A stretch of 48,459 nt of DNA from Corallochytrium limacisporum. Its lineage: Eukaryota; Opisthokonta. The stretch is taken from contig PDIP01000048.1 of the NCBI GenBank assembly GCA_002811645.1, positions 1 to 48,459 of the forward strand, written 5' to 3'. Below are positions 1-10,851 of this stretch, piece by piece; the first letter of the stretch is position 1, and each line of letters opens with the position of its first letter. A program made the position numbers and the translations under genes. Below the pieces are notes generated by a model, which did no database searches, was not told where the DNA came from, and worked only from the letters and a program-made list of their open reading frames with translations.

Positions 1-267
1 CACCCATTTTGCTTCCCTCTCTTTCCCATCTTTTCAAACCCAACGAAGATCAGCGCACCCGCAAAAGATTGGCCTCGTGATATACCAACTTGATATTTTC
101 AGAGTGCCATTACTCGGCGAGGGGGAGGCGTGACATTCGGACCCGGCCCACCGAGTGGTACTTCATAACAGATCAATAACTGGAGTCTCAACTTCAAGTA
201 CTGTTCCCTGAACTCTTCGACAGCAGCAGATTTTGACAAGCTTGTTTGCCCTTGCACAGTAGCGAAC
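1..267. other. 5' flank of the VOC gene, no gene seen
   Basis: I see no supported coding region or RNA gene here. The sequence is the presumed promoter and 5' leader of the VOC-family gene that begins at 268. An opposite-strand open frame across it has no recognisable content. Confidence 0.4.
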
Positions 268-705
268 ATGAAAAAGTCATTGATCACCGGGCTGTCAGCC
301 GTTACAATGGCCACGACTGATATGCCAAGAAGCGTACGGTTTTACGAATCGCTTGGATTCAAGATCAAACTCGGCGGACCGAATTCTCCCTTTACTTCCT
401 ACTGGGCAGGCGATTCTACGTACCTCAATATCGCCAACCAAAAAGACAAGCCAAACTGGACTGGAAGAATTATCATCTACGTCGCCGATGTGGATCAGAT
501 ATACCAACAATGCCTCGACAGCGGTCTCAAGCCCGAGTTCGCGCCGTCTGATGCGTTCTGGGGAGAACGATACTTTCACATCCATGATCCTGATGGCAAT
601 GAGCTCTCGTTCGCGAAGCCTCTGCCCCCAGAGCGGACCCCGGAGATGCCCGAACGGTGGAAGAAGGTGCTTGAGGGATCCGGAGACGCCAAGACCAGAT
701 TGTGA
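268..705 (+). CDS. VOC superfamily (glyoxalase/bleomycin-resistance fold) protein
   Basis: This 145-residue protein has the single-module vicinal-oxygen-chelate pattern. It opens with a beta strand and the segment TDMPRSVRFYESLGF (about residues 17-31) and closes with HIHDPDGNELSFAKPL (about 104-119), the usual C-terminal strand of the family, in which the glutamate is often a metal ligand. Family members are glyoxalases, dioxygenases, isomerases or drug-binding proteins, usually dimeric with one divalent metal; the substrate cannot be read from sequence. The start is the first in-frame ATG and has adenine at -3 (GCGAACATG). No signal peptide or targeting sequence is visible, so a cytosolic enzyme is inferred. 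The next gene downstream is on the opposite strand, so the two converge. The length is normal for a single VOC module and nothing looks broken. Confidence 0.85.
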   Translation: MKKSLITGLSAVTMATTDMPRSVRFYESLGFKIKLGGPNSPFTSYWAGDSTYLNIANQKDKPNWTGRIIIYVADVDQIYQQCLDSGLKPEFAPSDAFWGERYFHIHDPDGNELSFAKPLPPERTPEMPERWKKVLEGSGDAKTRL

Positions 706-1377
706 ACACGAGACGTGATTTTTGAACACCTAAAGAAGAATACACACAAATGCTTGCAACAGATCCGTAAGCGCAATCGACAATATGCGTTTATGGACGC
801 CATTGGACTTCCGAAAGAGGATAGATGGAGCAATGTTGTCCGCCACCCGAAGGAGGTTGGCACCCCATCCGTGTCCTTGCACATCGCCGGCCCTCTGGAG
901 GGCGGGTAGCTCCCCTGCAGTGCGCAGGGGGGGGGGTGTCCCAAGGAGCAGAGTCCTTATTTTCCCCCGTCCGCTGTCCGAACGGCCCCCTTCCGAGAGT
1001 ATTACTTGGCCGTCCACAGCGTTGCGTTCGGACGCCCCTTCCCCCCTTTCCCCCGGGGAGGGAGGTGGGAGAGGACGAGGTGGGTGCGGTTGAGGAGAGA
1101 GCGAGCGGGATATTCAAAGTCTAAAGAGTACCCGTGGCCACTCTTCCCTGACTCCATCTGCCTGCGAATTCTTTTGGTACCGCCCGTGCCTCAGTGTCTT
1201 GGGTGTTGATGACTGTTTACAGCTCTAGCGTATGGCTTACAGAGGCAGGCCACTGCAGTAATTAGCCGACAAACGAGAAAACATATACGAGAAAATGAAC
1301 CATATGTAATCTGTAAACGAATGAATGTGATTGTGTGCAATAGCAACGGTCATGTTGATGCTCTCTCTTTCAGCACC
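706..1377. other. Intergenic region with G-run and C/G palindromic tract
   Basis: This is the space between the convergent VOC gene and the CHASE kinase. It holds a run of 11-12 G near 927-938 and a pyrimidine-then-purine block (1034-1076) whose centre is CCCCCGGGGAGG. I see no gene. Short open frames here are by-products of the skewed composition. Confidence 0.5.
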
Positions 1378-4300
1378 CTATTCTTCTACCATCTGCGGAA
1401 AAAGACTTTCCGCCGTATGGTTTAGATGTTCGAGGATGGTTCCTTTACTAGCCGGTTTGATCAACACCATGTTCACGCCGGCATCGAGGAAGTGCTGCTG
1501 CGACGAGCTGAGAGCATGGCCAGTGAAGCCAATGATCTGACATTGCACGCCCATTGCGCGGAGCCTGCGCGTTGCCTCCAGTCCATCCGAGACGGGCATA
1601 CTGCCGTCCATGAAGATCAGGTCGAATGGTCCCCTGGACAGCTCTGATTGGTCTGGAGCATGTTCCTGATACCACTGCTCCGCGTAGTCAATGATTTCTT
1701 GGCCATTGATGTAGAGCAGAGGGCTCGCGATACCAAGCTGGTTGAGGATGCGGGTCATGGCACGGCGAGTGATAACATTGTCTTCTGCGACTGCAACCCG
1801 CATCCGGTGTCGTGCAGCTGACAGTTTATCGCTGGACTGAACGGGCGCAAGACCCCTCGTTGGCTCATCTGTCTTCAGGGTCACCGGAGTAGGTACCCCC
1901 ACCGTGATCACCGCGGTATCAGTCGTAGCCTGAGGGCCTGCCTCAGAAACAGCTGGGTTCACCATGGCATCGCTAAGAGTCGCAACGGTAGCTGTCGAGT
2001 TTGACTGCTGGCGCTTGACAGCGGCTGTGCACTTGGCAGCAGCGCAGTCCTGATCCCGCCCATCAGTACTTAGGGCATGGTCGGTGGCATCGGGATGTGG
2101 TAGAGCGTTGAAGGTGCGCACTAGTGTATCCTGCGCTTGTGCCTGCTGCAGCCTCTCAGTACAGCTGTGGGCTCGCTGCTCGGAGTTTGCCTTCACATTC
2201 TCCACAGCGACAGACAGAGGCACGATCTCCGCAGACATGGGAATTTCAAAGGCGAAAGCTGAGCCTGCGCCTTCCCTGCTCTCGACCTGAATGGTGCCAC
2301 CGTGTTGCTCGATAATGGCGCGGGTGATACTAAGACCAAGTCCAGTGCCAATATGCTCGTTTTTGCCACTGATAATCTGGGTGTACGGCCTGAAAAGCAG
2401 AGCCATTTCTGCCTCTGGGATACCAGGACCTTCGTCGATGACAGTGACCTCGACCAGAACATTTCCCATGTCCCTCGCAGGGCCGGCGATACTTTCCCGG
2501 CCAAGCATCTTTACCTTCGCCGCCCCCTTACCTAAGCGTTGCGTGTGCTCAGGAACGGATAGCTGATCGGTTTTCTCATCATCAGGAGGAACGGTGTAGA
2601 TGGCATCCATATCGACAGAGGTATGGCTCGCCCCCTTGGATGGACACTTCAGTGCTTGCTCAGTGCTGGGGCTTCGTGCGGACTTGTACTTGTGCGCTCC
2701 CTTCCGTGTCGCTCTTACCTTGAAGCACCACTTACTCTGGTTGTCTGGGACTTCCTCGAAAGAATTTGCTTTGTTTGGTGAATCAGAGCACACGGTGGAT
2801 GTCGACGAACCAACGCCCAAAGAACGGTCAACCTCGGTGACCCTCAGGCAGACTCGCAGGTTCGACCCTAGAGGAGAGTACTTGATGCCATTGCTCAGCA
2901 AGTTGCCTAGACACTGTTTCAGACGGCGTTCATCACCATCCACGATACAGTCCATCTTTTCGACGACGCCTTCGATCTCAGTCTTGATGGTAATGTTCTT
3001 TTCATGCGCGGCCTGCTGGAACAGTTTGCAAGTTGTCACAAAGAAGGTGTTCAGGCTGAACAGGCCACGGTTGAGTTCAAAGTAACCCGTCTCAATCTTA
3101 TGCATGTCTAGCACATCGTTCAGGGTGTGGCGGACCACATCCGCACTCTCCATCATGTCGATGCATGCGTCGTGCAAGGACGGCACAGAGCTGACAGTTT
3201 TGTCATCACACATTATCTGCAGACCTAGGTAGATATTGTTGAAAGGCACGCGAACCTCGTGGAACACATAGTTCATGAATTGACGCTTGGAGCTGTTGGC
3301 TGCTTCGGCCAGGTGACGCCGCAGGATCTGTTCCTCATGTGCCTTCCACAAATCATTCTTCTGAATCTGGAAAATGAACATAACCACACAAAGAATCAAG
3401 AAGACTGTGACTGCCACGCCTACCACCACGATAATGGTGGCTGCTTCACTGCTGGCTTCGTCATCAAAGGCCTGAGCGCATTGAATGAATAATACCCAGT
3501 TCCTGCTCGACAAACCATTTTCCACGGTGACCTTGGACACCCGTTCGCCCGCTGTGAACGTGCTCTCGCCGTTGAAGACTTCAGCAGGATCCTGGCAGTC
3601 CGGCAGGTCGCAATCACCAAAGAGTGACACATCCCAGGCCCCATTCACTCCGTCCACAATGACCACCGTGTTGACCGTGTCCTTGTTCATTCCACTATCC
3701 ACGAGGATAAAGCGGAGGTCTTCGTACTCTACATTCAGTAGCAGGTCCTCAAAGAAGACATCGTAGCGAATCGCTCCTGCAATCACACTCTCCACGTATT
3801 CTTCCCGTTGCGACTCAGTCGCAGTGTCCAGATCTAGATTTGGATTATAGACAGCATGGTAGAGGACTGATGCAGTACCGCCCTCAATGATCGGTAAAGC
3901 CTCCGTTGCCTGCACGGAACCCGTCCGAATCGCAGTCGAAATCGCAGCCTTTCGTTCCGGGTTCTGGCTGAGATCTGTCATTTGTGGTTTGCCACTGGGT
4001 AGCGCGTACAACACTGGTGTGTAAAAATCATTGCCCGGTGCGTCCACCACTGGATTTCCATCAAAGTCTTTGACAAACAGATCACCATTGGCACCAGGCA
4101 GTAGTTCATTGGCCTCCTTCTCAAAGGCAGCTATTTCTCCCTGCCTTAAGAATCGTGCCACACCGAAACTAAACAACAGTTCTCTGGCTTCGATCGCAAT
4201 ATCGAAGTAGACTTGAAACTGGTCATAGGTCATTGCCGTGGACCCTATGGACGTAGACCAGGCCCGGTGGTCGTCGTACAATTGTTCCAAAAAGCGTGTG

Positions 4301-4719
4301 GCTTCACCCACGGACTGTGCCAATTCTTCTCCGAATTGTATGCACAGCTGATTCCGTTTCTTCTGCTCGCTGTCAATCTCACTGTGATAGAGTAACAAGG
4401 TCGTGGTAAGTCCCGTAATCAGTAACAGAAAAACCAGTACCCAACCAAAACGCACTGACCGCTTTGAATATTTGCTCGGTGATCTTTTTCCCGAAGATGC
4501 AGACACTGAATAGTCCTCAGGCAATGCCATGCCGTCCATCTGGTTCTTTGACGATTTCCTCCTTAATTTTGACATGAAACGCTGCCGTCTCCGCATGCCA
4601 GCAGCGGAGTCGTCGTTTAGGACATCCTCAAAAGTGGGTGGATTGTGGTGATTAGACTGCCAGAGAGGACTGGGTCCGTCCAAATTTGAACTGTCCGGTT
4701 CCACGTTCGTTGGATCCAT
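1378..4719 (-). CDS. CHASE-domain hybrid histidine kinase (cytokinin-receptor-like architecture)
   Basis: A 1113-residue membrane sensor kinase. Order: a basic cytoplasmic N-terminus, TM1 at about 90-112, an extracytoplasmic CHASE domain at about 130-360, TM2 at about 427-451, a HisKA dimerisation helix, a HATPase, and a C-terminal receiver. The H-box is FHEVRVPFNN with His487, slightly divergent from the usual SHELRTP. The ATPase N-box has Asn610 in NLLSNGIKYS, the G1 box is DEGPGIPEAE (762-771) and the G2 box is GTGLGL (791-796). About 130 low-complexity residues separate the N and G1 boxes, which is unusually long. The receiver (973-1113) keeps the acidic pair AEDN, phospho-acceptor Asp1038 in FMDGSMPVSDG, and Lys in IKPAS. 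CHASE kinases bind small extracellular ligands (cytokinins in plants). Ligand identity here is unknown. Phosphoryl transfer would run His487 to Asp1038 and then to an HPt protein outside the window. Confidence 0.93.
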   Translation of the reverse strand: MDPTNVEPDSSNLDGPSPLWQSNHHNPPTFEDVLNDDSAAGMRRRQRFMSKLRRKSSKNQMDGMALPEDYSVSASSGKRSPSKYSKRSVRFGWVLVFLLLITGLTTTLLLYHSEIDSEQKKRNQLCIQFGEELAQSVGEATRFLEQLYDDHRAWSTSIGSTAMTYDQFQVYFDIAIEARELLFSFGVARFLRQGEIAAFEKEANELLPGANGDLFVKDFDGNPVVDAPGNDFYTPVLYALPSGKPQMTDLSQNPERKAAISTAIRTGSVQATEALPIIEGGTASVLYHAVYNPNLDLDTATESQREEYVESVIAGAIRYDVFFEDLLLNVEYEDLRFILVDSGMNKDTVNTVVIVDGVNGAWDVSLFGDCDLPDCQDPAEVFNGESTFTAGERVSKVTVENGLSSRNWVLFIQCAQAFDDEASSEAATIIVVVGVAVTVFLILCVVMFIFQIQKNDLWKAHEEQILRRHLAEAANSSKRQFMNYVFHEVRVPFNNIYLGLQIMCDDKTVSSVPSLHDACIDMMESADVVRHTLNDVLDMHKIETGYFELNRGLFSLNTFFVTTCKLFQQAAHEKNITIKTEIEGVVEKMDCIVDGDERRLKQCLGNLLSNGIKYSPLGSNLRVCLRVTEVDRSLGVGSSTSTVCSDSPNKANSFEEVPDNQSKWCFKVRATRKGAHKYKSARSPSTEQALKCPSKGASHTSVDMDAIYTVPPDDEKTDQLSVPEHTQRLGKGAAKVKMLGRESIAGPARDMGNVLVEVTVIDEGPGIPEAEMALLFRPYTQIISGKNEHIGTGLGLSITRAIIEQHGGTIQVESREGAGSAFAFEIPMSAEIVPLSVAVENVKANSEQRAHSCTERLQQAQAQDTLVRTFNALPHPDATDHALSTDGRDQDCAAAKCTAAVKRQQSNSTATVATLSDAMVNPAVSEAGPQATTDTAVITVGVPTPVTLKTDEPTRGLAPVQSSDKLSAARHRMRVAVAEDNVITRRAMTRILNQLGIASPLLYINGQEIIDYAEQWYQEHAPDQSELSRGPFDLIFMDGSMPVSDGLEATRRLRAMGVQCQIIGFTGHALSSSQQHFLDAGVNMVLIKPASKGTILEHLNHTAESLFPQMVEE

Positions 4720-7080
4720 GTTTGGTGTCCGTCCAAGTACGCTTGTATTCTTAGTTGTTACTCATGGTATCTATGTTTGATCTATTGTACTGTATACACT
4801 GGGTCACATCCGGTTTCACTGACGTGTATCCCCTTTATCACTTATTGTTGACTGCATCAAACGGGTCTATTGCTTCGCTGTATAACCTCAAACACCTTCT
4901 GAATTTGATCTCGGTGCGTATCGCGAGCAACCCGAACCCAAAGGTTCCAGCCACACCCAAACTCCATCACGACAAGGACAGCCCGTGAAATCGGACACGA
5001 TCCCTAAGTTACTTCTGACCCATGTTTGTCATAACCAAGATGTATTGAATATTTCTCTGTTTCGGTGCTGCTTAGTCACCGTAAGGAACAAAACCCCAAG
5101 TGAGAAACTATCATTCTCAAAGCTGTCCACCGGTCCCGCGAGCCCCAATGGGCCGGTTCCCGTGCACCCCTTTTCCCCCTTTGCCACACTCCCCTTCCCC
5201 CCCCCTCCCCTCCCCTCCCTCTTCGCCCCGCGTTCCACCCCTCTACCGCGCGACGTGTCCATAGCAAACTCCAAAGGTCCGTGAAATGCGTGTTCAATAC
5301 CTAACGTAAGTACCAAAGAGTATATTATCTTTGTCCGTTTCGCGATCTCTATCTTTCTTTTTTTTTGATTTTCTTACAATTCCCTTAGGTTCACCGGCCC
5401 TACCCCCGCCCCTCTCTCCCTCCCTCGCGGGTCCCTCCTTCTCAACCGGCCTGGTATGCGCTTCGCCTTCGCCTGCCCTGCGTTCCAACACCCGCGCCTT
5501 GGGGGAGGCGGGGTGTTTTGAGAAATCGGCGATGGAGAGCAAAGGAAAAGAAACCCAAATTTTTAAAAATCGAAAAATCGGGCGGGTTTTCTGCACCACC
5601 GATCGCAGTGTATCAATGGGCAATGGTTACGCCAAGCGAAAGAGAGAGAGAGAGACACGCACACACACCCAGACCAACAGTCCTCTGAGAAGAGACAGTG
5701 TGAGTGGGAGAGAGAGAGAGACGCGATGGGGGGTTAGAGGGGGGGGGGGCAAAGAAAAGAAGGAGTACCCACACTCGCACACATGCGCAAATGAAGATAT
5801 ACCGGGAAAAGGAGGAAAAAATATGCAACAAATCGCACTGCAAACTCTCGGTATGAAGGCAGTGTTTACCGGTTTCGGTCAAGATGGCTGAGGAGGAGGA
5901 GAGGGGGAGGGTACCGGGGGGACCTGGTACCGAATGTACCTAATCAGGCGCGGACCCTATCAGAAATGAGAAAAAAAAAAGACGGAGAAAAAACAATGGA
6001 GTACTACTGGATTAGAAGTACTAGGCCTTAACCATCGGCCCCCTCAACACACACACACTCTCTCTCTCTCTCTTGCCCCCGTCTCTGTGGGGCTCCTTGC
6101 GCCCCAAGAAATTTTCCTTCACAAAGCCGCGATCGATGGGGAATGTGTGTGCATGTGGTGAAATTCTTGCCCCTGTTTCACCGAAAAAGGGGAAACTGGC
6201 TTTGGGCTGGTGAACAAATCCCCCTCTCCGGCCCTCCCAAGAATAAGAAAGAGCAAACGAAAGAGAAAAGTTGGTGGTGGGTTAACCCGCCAAAGGTTGA
6301 ACAGCGGGCTGCCAGTGCATAGGCCCACCACACCACACGGGAAATTCAGTGGAAATACCTTGGTTTTTTGTTGGTTTTTCTCGTTTTCGGCCCTCGCCCC
6401 TGGCGTACGGGTCCCCCCCCCCTCCCCCGGGGCAATCACCTCCGCTGGGCACAAAGTTAAAAAAGTATATAACACCCGGTCCCAAGAGTTAGCCACGCAC
6501 GCGACCTGGTCACTCATAGTAAATGAATAAGCGATCCGAACGATGAGAGAATACAGGCAGTCAAAAAAAATGGGAGCGAGAGTGAAGTCAAAGCAAGAGA
6601 GAATATTAAAAAAACAAAATACAAATAAAAAATAATGGGAGCGGGGCCCACCAGCGGCGGTGGTGGAGACTGGACCCGACCGACAGGGTCCTTTCGGGTG
6701 CGCGCGCGATGGGAGAGAGACAGACAGGCAGACAGACAGACAGACAGAGAGACAGAGAGAGAGACAGAGAGAGAGAGAGGGGGAGCAGGAGCGAGCGAAG
6801 CAAATAGGACCCATTAAATTTTTACTAATGGTGGTAAACCAGGGCAGACTGAGTCAGGCACCCCCCCCCTCCCACCACCACCACCACCACCACCACACAC
6901 CACACACACTCACACAGTCACACTCCCACCCCGGGTGGAGTTGCCGTTCAAGTACGGGCCCACTACTGCCTGCGCCCGGCAGGGCAAAAAAAAAAACCAC
7001 CCGCTTGGGAAAAAAAAAGGGGGAGGAAAAAGAAAGAAAAGTAAAAGACAGAGAAAATAGATAAACGGGACTGAAATGGG
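4720..7080. other. Low-complexity intergenic region upstream of the CHASE kinase
   Basis: No gene is supported. The first 250 bases are the likely promoter of the minus-strand kinase. From about 5140 the sequence becomes skewed: C-rich runs (5179-5220, 5400-5430), purine repeats (5640-5750), and (AC)n/(TC)n at 6047-6073. A C10-plus tract with CCTCCCCCGGGG lies at 6413-6431, (GACA)n/(GA)n at about 6713-6780 and (CAC)n at 6873-6897. Long open frames here (for example 6119-6814 on the minus strand) read through these repeats and have matching runs of Ser-Leu or Thr-Asp-Arg-Gln, so I do not count them as genes. Confidence 0.6.
6713..6780 (+). repeat. (GACA)n / (GA)n purine microsatellite
   Basis: The tract is almost pure purine except for regularly spaced C. 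It begins as GACA tetranucleotide repeats and decays into GA dinucleotides. It is non-coding as far as can be judged and can expand or contract. Confidence 0.85.
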
Positions 7081-10060
7081 GAGAGTCCCATTAGTAGCGA
7101 TGCGAAAGTGGCTGGTGTCGGTTTCCGAAGCGTGGCAGATACGGCACCATGTTTCTTCTGCAGTTGCACACGGTCCCTCGGATAACGTGACGCGGGAACG
7201 CAACCGTCTCAGCATTGCGGTGTAATTCTTCTCCTGGTTTACTCCGTTTTGCGGATCCGATCGACATGTACAATGGCGGTCAATTCTGCTCATGATGCGT
7301 GCGCGAGCAGAAACGTACAAGCTACGTTTAGCACGTAGTTTGTCAAGCATGCTGATGCGGTGCATTCTATTGCTTGTGTACGCGTATACCTTCCCATTTC
7401 CGCAACCTACGACCTCCTGATGCATGATCTATCACCAAGAACTGAGTCCACCTGATGGGCTCAGCTCTTCAACGAGTGGCTGAACAAACAAGGATGGGTC
7501 AATGAAAACAGCGGCAACGCAATCGGATCGCAGCAACGATTCTCATTCATATGATACCAGCGCTCCTGTTTGTTAGGTTAAAAGCGATGGACTCAATATC
7601 TGATGCTCGATACGTTTGGCGATGGTGAGGAAGGTACACACCCTCGTGAATCTCTATAACATCCGGCAACCAAATACTTCCACGGAAACGTACGGTTTAG
7701 CGTCACGAACAGGCCATCACCCGTTGAGGATGGTGCCCTTGTATAAGGGAGGACACCGTTCAAAACATCAGCAAACTTCCTCCACTTTCGATGCTCTGCT
7801 ACGACGTAGCAGCATTGCCATGGATTGTCGAAGGACAATGAAACGTATAGGGTAGACAAAGAAGATACCGCCGTACGATGCACATCTAGTACCCTCAACT
7901 TAAGTAGATTTGGGCGGGGTGTGAGTATCTAATTTCGAAGGTATGCAACCCAAACCATAGTCCAAACACGGTTACAGCATCGATACGACAAGTTGCCTTC
8001 TGTAGCATGGTGTTTCCTTCGCGATGCATCGTCGGCGCTATCAATCTCTCCCGTAAAGTCTGCAACCAACCTGCTCACGATGACCCGCCAGCTTTATAGT
8101 GCTGTATCAGACGATCAGCATAGTTTCAAACAGGCAGATAAGCCACGATGACACTTTGTCACTGTGCGTGGTTCTTACACATCCTCAATCTGGTGATGGT
8201 CCTTGCCTCTTTCTCTGTGTGTGGTGACCAAGGTCTGGGGTCGTGGTGATCATGGATTGAGGTGCAGAGAGCGCATCTCAGCACGTTAGGTGGCTGAACC
8301 GGTCAGGAAATTCGTCCCCGATTCGGTCGTCCCATTTTCTTTCTTGGGCACTTCGTGACCCTTTTGCGGTCAGAGGATTGCATCGCAATGGAATTCTACC
8401 TGTTTTTGCAGGCCCCGTGGTGTCAAAGAAACAACAGTTCTCCCCGGGGTCCCTGCTGAGCTACTTTGAAAATAAGGTCTGGGTCGGAACGATCACGGTG
8501 GTGGTTTCTAGTACAACGCAAAGAAACCGTGACCTTGCCGTGCCCGTCGGAGGAGCGAAAGAGGAAAAAGAACGACAACAATACGCTCCACCGCGGCCAC
8601 ACAGAACGCTGAGGTTATAACGTTCGGCCCAGCGGATGCAAGTGTAATCAAACAAAAATAGTCAGGGCATCATCCATAACCGTAGCGCTCCCTTTCTCGT
8701 TTTGAGGAGGAGGTGTGGAAGGGGGAGGGGCTGTATGTCACGAGAGAAGTTAAGACTAGGAAGAACCAGGGCCTCCAAAAGAAATAGACAGCGAAATGAG
8801 CGAAGCGGAAAATACGGGTTAATTGAAGGAACCAAGGCCGGGATTGCTTTGGCCCCAGGAGGCATGGACAGGGGAATCAACAACACAACAAGCCCCCTGG
8901 CCCTTCAACGATGGCTAAACGTAAGCCGCCAAGGCCGAGGACAAGCACTCACGTCCTAGGTACCGTACATTGCATTGCTCTTCCACGGTATGGCCCAGTG
9001 ATTACGACTAGCCTGTCCATACCCATAGGGTAGAAGTTTCATCTTTGGTCTCCTCGGTTTCATTTTCTCAATTGCTTTCGCCATTCTCACCCGTTCCGGT
9101 TTCGACCACCTTTGTGTGACCGAGGCGACATTTCGTCGAGCAAAGACCTGTGCGACGGTTTCCCAACATTGGAGGGCGATGCTGAAACTTTGGTGCCAGT
9201 ACTCACGCTTGTATCTCAGGTTCGGTTAGATGCTGAAACCACCTGAGCAGGGCTGTGAGCATAGCGGTAGGCCATGAAGAGCACCACCTCCTTTTGTCCT
9301 CTATTTGAAGCACTGGGATCTACCCTATGCCACGTTTAGAGCGTTCGTACCGGTTCCACAGTTGCTCGCGTGAGGTGTTCGAAGGGCACAGACCGCCATT
9401 TTCAATGGAGAATGGCAACATAGGGAATGAATAGAAACACACTGATCTAACGAATGAAAATCATCTCGCGTGAGTTGGCCGCGTCTGCACGAAATACGAA
9501 CCCTACCCAAACAGCCCGAAAACAACCGTTCTTGTTGCCTTCCCCCTCCCTCTCTCTCTCCCTGTGGCTTGCCAAATTAGACTCCCGTTTAAGCTACGTT
9601 TTCCGTAGTAAATATACTAACCTCACACTCCAACGATTTGACATCCCCCTTAACCTTAGTGTCCAGCCATACCAACGATACGTGGCTTGCCAACACCGGC
9701 ATCCTTAGACGCTTGCTGATGATGCTTTGGAACTTTGGTTGTTGCGGAACCGGCCCTCTCTTCGTGCCACTGGGGGACACATTCCTGCTCCTTCAATAAG
9801 CCCTCTTTGCGGGCCCTGCTCGCCACAGGGTGTGGAGACCAGAAGATCCAGTGCCTGCGGGCAGCGGTGCATGTCACACTACGAAGGCCGTTCGAATATT
9901 TTTCCGAGGAGTCTGTTTTTTAACGAAAGAGTGTGTCACCAGGGCTACAGCCGGCAGGCAGAACTCCCGAAGCTGGATCCCAACTGTGACGCCAACGAGT
10001 CGCTGAGCGGTTTCGTAGCCTCGCGAAGGATCTTCACCGTTGCAGCTAAGTGTGAGTGAG

Positions 10061-10109
10061 CACTGGCACTTCCTGCTCACTACCTACACTGACACTTCCT
10101 GTTCATTAC
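10061..10109 (+). repeat. Imperfect tandem duplication, 23-base unit
   Basis: Units 10061-10083 and 10087-10109 agree at 20 of 23 positions and share CACTTCCTG. A 14-base piece of the second unit (GTTCATTACATGCT) recurs at 10487-10500, which on its own is within chance expectation. Confidence 0.6.
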
Positions 10110-10380
10110 ATGCTTAAGTCGTAGGTATGAGATGTGCGGACATGTAGAGAACCCAACAAATAGGCGGGAAGCATGGAACCGCAAGGACACGCAAGCCCTC
10201 CACCGAGTCAGAGGGCAGATGATGATGCCAATGTTTCGGTATGTATGTTCATAGCCTGTGGTTTCATTGTGAGAAGCCATCAGCAATTAGCGGAACCAGA
10301 TCACCAATGTCCACTGTGGCTTACAGACTGCTTGGGTACAATTCTAAAATAAGAATGGGTAGAGTACATCATTCTGATTC

Positions 10381-10402
10381 CCCACTTGGGAACCCAAGTG
10401 GG
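10381..10402. repeat. Perfect inverted repeat, 10-bp arms, 2-base spacer
   Basis: CCCACTTGGG (10381-10390) is followed by AA and then its exact reverse complement CCCAAGTGGG (10393-10402). It could be a dimeric protein-binding site or the stem of an RNA hairpin. There is no gene close by, apart from the tRNA about 370 bases away. Confidence 0.8.
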
Positions 10403-10729
10403 ACAGTGCCCGGTCAGGCACACGCGCTGATGTTCGTGCGTACCGTTAGTGCGATGTGGGGTAGATCAATTCACGTTGTACGAACAGTTCATTACATGCT
10501 CTGAAAGGTAGGGACCTCCCAGTTGAGTGAAGTTGGAAGAGTCCAACAATGCAAGACTACGGTGCACCTGATGGTGCCGGCTAGTACTCCCGGGGATGCC
10601 CAAGCCCCTTGCCTTTTGCTCACCATCGAATATCCGGAAAGCGGACCGACAGCAACGTAACCAATGTGCCGCACCCCAGCGCGCGGCCGCCCCATTCAGT
10701 ATGGGAATCAAAGCCACCATTTACCAGCG

Positions 10730-10762
10730 CAAAAAAAAAAAAAAAGGGCCAAAAAAAAAAAA
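10730..10762 (-). terminator. Double oligo-T RNA polymerase III terminator of the tRNA
   Basis: Read on the minus strand, a run of 12 T starts about six bases past the tRNA 3' end (plus strand 10751-10762 is all A). A second, longer T-run follows at about 10731-10745, separated by GGCCC. Polymerase III stops at four or more T, so the second run would be a backup. Confidence 0.85.
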
Positions 10763-10768
10763 GCACAT

Positions 10769-10851
10769 TGGTGAGAGTGGGATTCGAACCCACGCCTCCG
10801 GAGAGACTGCGACCTTAACGCAGCGCCTTAGACCAACTCGGCCATCTCACC
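10769..10851 (-). tRNA. tRNA-Leu (anticodon AAG)
   Basis: On the minus strand the acceptor stem pairs GGTGAGA with TCTCACC, and the discriminator base is A, as expected for leucine. The anticodon arm is CTGCG-TTAAGGT-CGCAG, giving anticodon AAG, which reads CTT and (after conversion to inosine) CTC. A long variable arm (about CTCTCCGGAG) marks it as class II. The T-arm is GTGGG-TTCGAAT-CCCAC. The T-loop and D-arm supply the internal A and B boxes for polymerase III. There is no intron and no encoded CCA, both usual for a eukaryotic nuclear gene. The total length is 83 bases including the discriminator. Confidence 0.95.

Larger units (their letters stand above)
7081..10729. other. Unique-sequence gene desert
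   Basis: About 3.6 kb of ordinary base composition in which I cannot support any protein gene on either strand. Open frames are short, lack family resemblance, and many begin only at non-ATG codons. Visible structure is limited to an imperfect 23-base tandem duplication at 10061-10109 and a 10-bp-arm palindrome at 10381-10402. A non-coding RNA or a multi-exon gene with short exons cannot be excluded without transcript data. Confidence 0.45.

Noticed and set aside
6466-6480. TATAACACCCGG shared with 37118-37131 as a dispersed repeat
   Set aside because: A 12-base match is expected many times by chance in a window of this size.
6119-6814. 231-codon minus-strand frame with runs of Ser-Leu-Cys
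   Set aside because: It translates the GACA/GA microsatellite and flanking skewed sequence; no ATG-supported gene structure.
7091-7425. Minus-strand open frame starting at ATG 7425 with a CRIC motif
   Set aside because: No family resemblance beyond one Cys-pair, and the frame runs on into a low-complexity Phe/Leu-rich stretch from A-runs. Not enough to call a gene.
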